64,000 bases of DNA from CBDBND01 sp965207985 (GTDB taxonomy: Bacteria; Pseudomonadota; Alphaproteobacteria; Rhodospirillales; Rhodospirillaceae): positions 434,001 to 498,000 of the forward strand of contig CBDBND010000035.1 in the NCBI GenBank assembly GCA_965207985.1. The letters are read 5' to 3'. The position numbers and the translations under genes were made by a program. The notes below the pieces were generated by a model, which was not told where the DNA came from, ran no database searches, and saw nothing but the letters and a program-made list of their open reading frames with translations. Shown piece after piece: positions 60,236 through 64,000 of the stretch; positions within the stretch are counted from its first letter, which is position 1, and each line of letters opens with the position of its first letter.

Positions 60236-61003
60236 CTATAGACTCAATGCAATGCTTGATAACTGCCGGCCATAGTGACTGTCTCCGTGCAAACACGACC
60301 GGCGATAACTGAAAAATCGTTCTTGATCAGCGCAGGTGTCAACAAACATTGGCTCTATCTGTGTCACACCTACGCATTCGATGCGGCTTAAAACATACTC
60401 TTGCAGATCAAAGTGACATTTCCCTTCATCATTGACGGGTGAAAAGTGGCTGGTATTTTTCTCATCGTCCTCAAGAAATCGTTGTCGAAATTCAGGTCCA
60501 ACCTCGTAAGACGCTCGGCCGATGCTCGGCCCAACGACCGCCATCAAAGAGCCCACCTGTGCGCCGAGGGACAGCATGGCTTCCACCGTTTGTTCGATAA
60601 CCCCGGTAAGGGCTCCTTTCCACCCCGCATGGGCGACCCCGACAATACCGTTATCCGGATCCGCCAGTAGCACCGGTGCACAATCCGCCGCCAAAACGCC
60701 TATGGCAATGTTTGGACGATTTGTCACCATGGCGTCGGCCACGGGCGCGCCATTGGCCGGCCACGGCTCCGTCACGGTGACAACGTTTGCCGTGTGCTGC
60801 TGAAAGACTGTGACCAGCCGTTTCCCGTCAACACCAAGGGCACCTGCACATTCATCCCGGTTGCGTTGTACCACCTCGGGATTGTCTCCCGATCCGAAGC
60901 CGCAATTGAGACTTTCAAAGACACCGGTGGAATACCCTCCCTGTCTGGTGAAAAACCCATGCCGGACATGAGGCAGACCGTCCAAGAGGTGTGCCGTCAG
61001 CAT
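60236..61003 (-). CDS. pgeF: peptidoglycan editing factor PgeF (polyphenol oxidase/laccase domain)
   Basis: This 255-residue YfiH/PgeF protein has VRHGFFTRQGGYSTGVFESL, the zinc or copper site residues in AADCAPVLLADPDNG, GVAHAGWKGALTGVIEQTVE and MFVDTCADQERFFSYRRS. PgeF removes wrongly incorporated serine from peptidoglycan precursors and family members also have purine nucleoside activities. ATG 61003 lies four bases after the midA stop; longer starts overlap that gene. Confidence 0.92.
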   Translation of the reverse strand: MLTAHLLDGLPHVRHGFFTRQGGYSTGVFESLNCGFGSGDNPEVVQRNRDECAGALGVDGKRLVTVFQQHTANVVTVTEPWPANGAPVADAMVTNRPNIAIGVLAADCAPVLLADPDNGIVGVAHAGWKGALTGVIEQTVEAMLSLGAQVGSLMAVVGPSIGRASYEVGPEFRQRFLEDDEKNTSHFSPVNDEGKCHFDLQEYVLSRIECVGVTQIEPMFVDTCADQERFFSYRRSCLHGDSHYGRQLSSIALSL

Positions 61004-61007
61004 GGCC

Positions 61008-62081
61008 TCACGCTCCCACCTCGAAGCCGGCCAGTGGTCCGATGTCAGGGGTTGCAAAGGCAATGGCTTTGAACAACAGGCCCATGCCGTCGGGCTCAAT
61101 GAGACGACGAATGCTGGTGCGAATAGCCTTTTGGGCCTCAGCAGATTTTCCCGACGTCAATTGGGTTTCCCGTACCAAAGCGCCCAGACGGCGCAGCCAA
61201 AGCCCTTGCTCGACCGGTCCAAAGACTTGTCCTTGCGCAGATCGTGCGGCTTGGGCGACAAGCGCAAAATCCACATGAGCCGTCAGGTCTGCCGTGCCCG
61301 GATCTTTTAGAACCGGATGATAGTCGTGCTGACGGACAGATTGGAGCGTATCCCCCACACTGGACTGTGTATGTCCGTAGTCGATCATCAATGTTGTACC
61401 GCGGTGTTCGACACAATGCTGCGCCAAGAGCCGCACCGTTTCTTCGACCGCTTCAGATTTTTCCAGGATGCTACCTGTTGCGGCATCGTCAAAGGCGTCG
61501 TCCACATCGGCGCTCGGGTGTTCGGCGCAGACAAAATAAAATTCACCATCTTGAAAATCGACCAGCCTTTCTCTCCATCCTGACGTGGTCTTTTCAAATT
61601 GCCGAATGGGCAAGGCGTCAAGAAACTCGTTGCCGACAATGATGCAGGGCCCATTGGGCAGGTGCGAGAGATCGTCATGCCAAGTCATGTCCCAATTTTT
61701 AAGAGTCGTTTCCTGAACTGCGCGAAGGGCCGGGCTTTGTTCGACAAGGTGAACGGTTACGTCTTTCATAAACTCCGGCGCGGAGTCCGAAATGACCCTT
61801 AATGCGTCGGCCATGAGCGTACCCCGGCCCGGTCCGCATTCGATCAGATGAAAAGCGCGCGGCGCGCCCAAGGCCTGCCACGCTGTGACGCACCATAGTC
61901 CGATAAGTTCACCAAAGACCTGAGAAATTTCGGGTGCGGTGACAAAGTCGCCGGACCGGCCAAAGACGTCGCCCCCGCCGTAATAGGCTTGGGATACGAT
62001 TTTCATATAATCGGCGACGGTCATGGGACCGTCGTGGGTAATTTTTTCGGCCACAAGATCGGCCGCGTCGGTCTCTGTCAT
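61008..62081 (-). CDS. MidA/NDUFAF7-type SAM-dependent methyltransferase
   Basis: This 357-residue methyltransferase has DYMKIVSQAYYGGGDVFGRS, GDFVTAPEISQVFGELIGLW and the glycine motif LIECGPGRGTLMADALRVI, the signature of the NDUFAF7/MidA group, which methylate an arginine on a complex I subunit in mitochondria. GNEFLDALPIRQFEK is also conserved. ATG 62081 overlaps the lgt stop by four bases. Confidence 0.92.
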   Translation of the reverse strand: MTETDAADLVAEKITHDGPMTVADYMKIVSQAYYGGGDVFGRSGDFVTAPEISQVFGELIGLWCVTAWQALGAPRAFHLIECGPGRGTLMADALRVISDSAPEFMKDVTVHLVEQSPALRAVQETTLKNWDMTWHDDLSHLPNGPCIIVGNEFLDALPIRQFEKTTSGWRERLVDFQDGEFYFVCAEHPSADVDDAFDDAATGSILEKSEAVEETVRLLAQHCVEHRGTTLMIDYGHTQSSVGDTLQSVRQHDYHPVLKDPGTADLTAHVDFALVAQAARSAQGQVFGPVEQGLWLRRLGALVRETQLTSGKSAEAQKAIRTSIRRLIEPDGMGLLFKAIAFATPDIGPLAGFEVGA

Positions 62082-62896
62082 TGAGAGGCCGTTGCCAAAG
62101 GGCGCGCCAGCGACCGGCGGATCACCCATACGCCAAACAGGATCATGGGCAGGGAGAGAATCTGCCCCATGGTGATGCCGCTGGCGATAAAGCCAAGATG
62201 TCTGTCCGGTTCACGGAACACTTCGACGATTGATCTGGCGAGCCCGTAACCGACGCAAAAGCAGCCGGTCAAAACGCCCGGCCGTGCGCGCAGCCTTTCG
62301 TTGCGCCACAATAGATACATGACAACAAACAGAACCAGACCTTCAAGAAACGCTTCGTAGAGTTGGCTTGGATGGCGGGGGATGGGTCCGCCATCCGGAA
62401 AGGCCATGGCCCAGGGCACATCAGGCGCGGTACGGCCATAGAGTTCGCCGTTGATGAAATTCGCAACACGGCCGAGAAAGAGACCAATGGGCACGGCGCA
62501 GCCGACGTTGTCAGCCAAATACCATTTATCGATATTTTTTCTTTTAGCGAACAAAAGAATGACGGCAATGACACCGAGAAGTCCGCCATGAAAAGCCATG
62601 CCGCCTTCCCAGGTCATGACGATTTCAATGGGGTTGGCGGCATAGTACGCGGGTTTGTAGAACAGGACGTAGCCGAGGCGTCCGCCGAGCACGATTCCCA
62701 GCAAGACCCAAAGCAAAAAGTCATCCACTTGATCCGGCGACATCAGCGCCGGCGGTTTTTTCACCAAGTGTTTCGCATACCAGACGCCGCCAAACAGACC
62801 GACCACGTAGGCGAGGGCATACCAGCGGATCGCCAGTGGGCCGATCTCAATCATGATGGGGTCGATGGCAGGGAAGGTGAGGGCGAGAGGTGTCAT
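62078..62896 (-). CDS. lgt: phosphatidylglycerol-prolipoprotein diacylglyceryl transferase
   Basis: Lgt adds diacylglycerol to the lipobox cysteine of prolipoproteins at the inner membrane. This 272-residue protein has several membrane helices, the GGMAFHGGLLGVIAVILLFA segment with the essential HGG motif, and the Lgt signature LGRVANFINGELYGRTAPD. It precedes midA with a four-base overlap and follows hldD by four bases. Confidence 0.96.
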   Translation of the reverse strand: MTPLALTFPAIDPIMIEIGPLAIRWYALAYVVGLFGGVWYAKHLVKKPPALMSPDQVDDFLLWVLLGIVLGGRLGYVLFYKPAYYAANPIEIVMTWEGGMAFHGGLLGVIAVILLFAKRKNIDKWYLADNVGCAVPIGLFLGRVANFINGELYGRTAPDVPWAMAFPDGGPIPRHPSQLYEAFLEGLVLFVVMYLLWRNERLRARPGVLTGCFCVGYGLARSIVEVFREPDRHLGFIASGITMGQILSLPMILFGVWVIRRSLARPLATASQ

Positions 62897-62900
62897 GGAC

Positions 62901-63887
62901 TCAACGGTATGGGTCTGGCTGGCTGAGAAAGTCTCTGATGGTCATGGTGACACCCTCTTCCAGTGAGGTAAACGCACCGTCATAACCTGCCGTTCGCAAA
63001 CGGCTGATATTGGCCTGGGTGAAATACTGATAATGCTCCCTGATATCTTCCGGTGTATCCCGCCACGCGACGGAAAGTGGCTGATCTGCAGCCGCATACA
63101 CGGCCTTGGCCAGATCGAGGAAAGACCGCGCCTCTCCCGTGCCAATGTTGAACAGGCCAGACACCGAGGGACTATTCAAAAGCCACCGGATCACAGCGAC
63201 GCAATCTTCGACATAAATGAAATCGCGCTTTTGTTCGCCATCGGCAATGCCATCTCTGTGGGAGCGAAAGAGACGGTAAGCCTCACCCCTGGCCGCAATC
63301 GGATACATCTGCGAGACAACACTCGCCTGCGATCCTTTATGGCTTTCGTTGGGACCATACACATTGAAAAAACGCAGTCCCGCCCATTGCGGCGGCGTAG
63401 GGTCACCGTGCAAGACGGTCTTGGCGACGAATGCATCGAACGTCAACTTGCTCTCTCCGTAGATATTGAGCGGTTGCAGACTTTCGAGAGCCACTAAGTC
63501 AAGAGAGTCGTCAAACCCTTGCCGGCCGTCGCCGTATACGGATGCCGACGATGCATAGATGAAAGGGACTTTGTTTTCCGCACACCAGGTCCAAAGTGCC
63601 TGACTGGCGTCCACATTATTGGCGAATACCGCCGCCCGATCCGTTGCTGTTGTGGATGTCTCGGCGCCCAGGTGGACAACGCCGGTGACGTCTTTCGCTT
63701 TTGATGCGAGACACACCATGGTGTCGTCCGGATCAATCCAATTGAGATTTTGACGGTGTGCAACGTTGGCTCGTTTGGCATCATGATCGAGAGCGTCAAT
63801 GGCGAGAACGGGCCAGTCTTGTTGTGCTTCCAATGAGGCAAGAAGGTTTGAGCCGATAAACCCAGCGGCGCCGGTAATGGCGAGCAT
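62901..63887 (-). CDS. hldD: ADP-L-glycero-D-manno-heptose 6-epimerase-like protein
   Basis: This 328-residue extended SDR has MLAITGAAGFIGSNLLASLE (nucleotide binding), SSASVYGDG, the catalytic YGESK, FFNVYGPNE, and the HldD-type C-terminal features GLFNIGTGEARSFLDLAKAV, DTPEDIREHYQYFTQANISR. The last step of heptose precursor supply for lipopolysaccharide core is the expected reaction; a related nucleotide-sugar epimerase cannot be ruled out. ATG 63887 is preferred over TTG 63905 because it starts right at the Rossmann motif. Confidence 0.85.
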   Translation of the reverse strand: MLAITGAAGFIGSNLLASLEAQQDWPVLAIDALDHDAKRANVAHRQNLNWIDPDDTMVCLASKAKDVTGVVHLGAETSTTATDRAAVFANNVDASQALWTWCAENKVPFIYASSASVYGDGRQGFDDSLDLVALESLQPLNIYGESKLTFDAFVAKTVLHGDPTPPQWAGLRFFNVYGPNESHKGSQASVVSQMYPIAARGEAYRLFRSHRDGIADGEQKRDFIYVEDCVAVIRWLLNSPSVSGLFNIGTGEARSFLDLAKAVYAAADQPLSVAWRDTPEDIREHYQYFTQANISRLRTAGYDGAFTSLEEGVTMTIRDFLSQPDPYR

Positions 63888-63940
63888 AACTCTATGGATC
63901 CGCAATACAATGACCGAGGTGTTATGACGGATCGTATGAC

Positions 63941-64000
63941 ATGCGGCAACGGTTGAAGTCGTTCTGGAAACACTTGAAGTCCGTGGTGCCTGCGTTCATA
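63941..64000 (+). CDS. start of an unidentified gene running off the window
   Basis: From ATG 63941 the plus strand is open to the end, MRQRLKSFWKHLKSVVPAFI. It lies divergent from hldD. Only 20 codons are visible, with a basic, amphipathic character, and no family can be named. It may be a chance open frame. Confidence 0.3.
   Translation, partial: MRQRLKSFWKHLKSVVPAFI

Overview
The window looks like one stretch of an alphaproteobacterial chromosome of moderately high GC, most like a Rhodospirillales-type or marine alphaproteobacterium. This rests on a PopZ-type polar organiser, a C-terminal piece of a CcrM-type cell-cycle methyltransferase, the order hldD-lgt-midA-pgeF-lipoprotein-prs-rplY-pth-ychF, a petABC operon, and a DUF1285-Nudix-DUF6111-CCA-transferase operon. 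No rRNA, tRNA or CRISPR array was recognised. All calls come from reading the sequence; no database search was run.

Layout. 1-17.4 kb is mostly accessory metabolism: a partial HMG-CoA lyase-like gene, an ATP-dependent hydantoinase pair (hyuA/hyuB), a DUF938 methyltransferase, a flavin monooxygenase-like gene, an alpha/beta hydrolase without the usual nucleophile serine, a four-gene operon coupling a MacB/DevC-like ABC exporter to a TetR regulator and a secreted His/Met-rich chelatase-like protein, an isochorismatase-type amidase, a response regulator fused to a metallo-beta-lactamase fold, a Tat-exported FAD oxidase and a truncated TRAP binding protein. 17.4-24.5 kb is an insertion-sequence graveyard (IS5, IS3, ISAs1-like and IS630-like pieces). 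It holds ispH, half a dxr, popZ, a decayed IclR-type gene and the last part of a ccrM-like gene.

24.7-41.5 kb carries an MFS transporter and then an unusual run of exported or membrane proteins: DUF1330-like, DUF1838, a 961-residue PPC-repeat protein, a VOC protein, a signal-peptide SDR, a signal-bearing flavoprotein, an O-methyltransferase-like protein, three PepSY membrane proteins (one broken by an IS) and a YcnI/DUF1775 copper-binding-type protein. 41.5-48.3 kb is a tightly overlapping MoxR-DUF58-BatA/DUF4159-membrane protein operon. 48.3-64 kb is conserved core genome: CoA pyrophosphatase, CCA transferase, TrmL, cytochrome bc1, YchF, Pth, an intact IS5-family element sitting on the rplY stop codon, L25, Prs, PgeF, MidA, Lgt and HldD.

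The strongest candidates for undescribed biology are the ABC-exporter/secreted-chelatase operon (8.6-12.2 kb) and the PepSY/YcnI/exported flavoprotein/exported SDR neighbourhood (26-41.5 kb), which could be an envelope redox or metal system. Two partial copies of the same IS, each missing the opposite end and lying in opposite orientation 13 kb apart, suggest rearrangement or a misassembly and should be checked before other conclusions are drawn about 17-37 kb.
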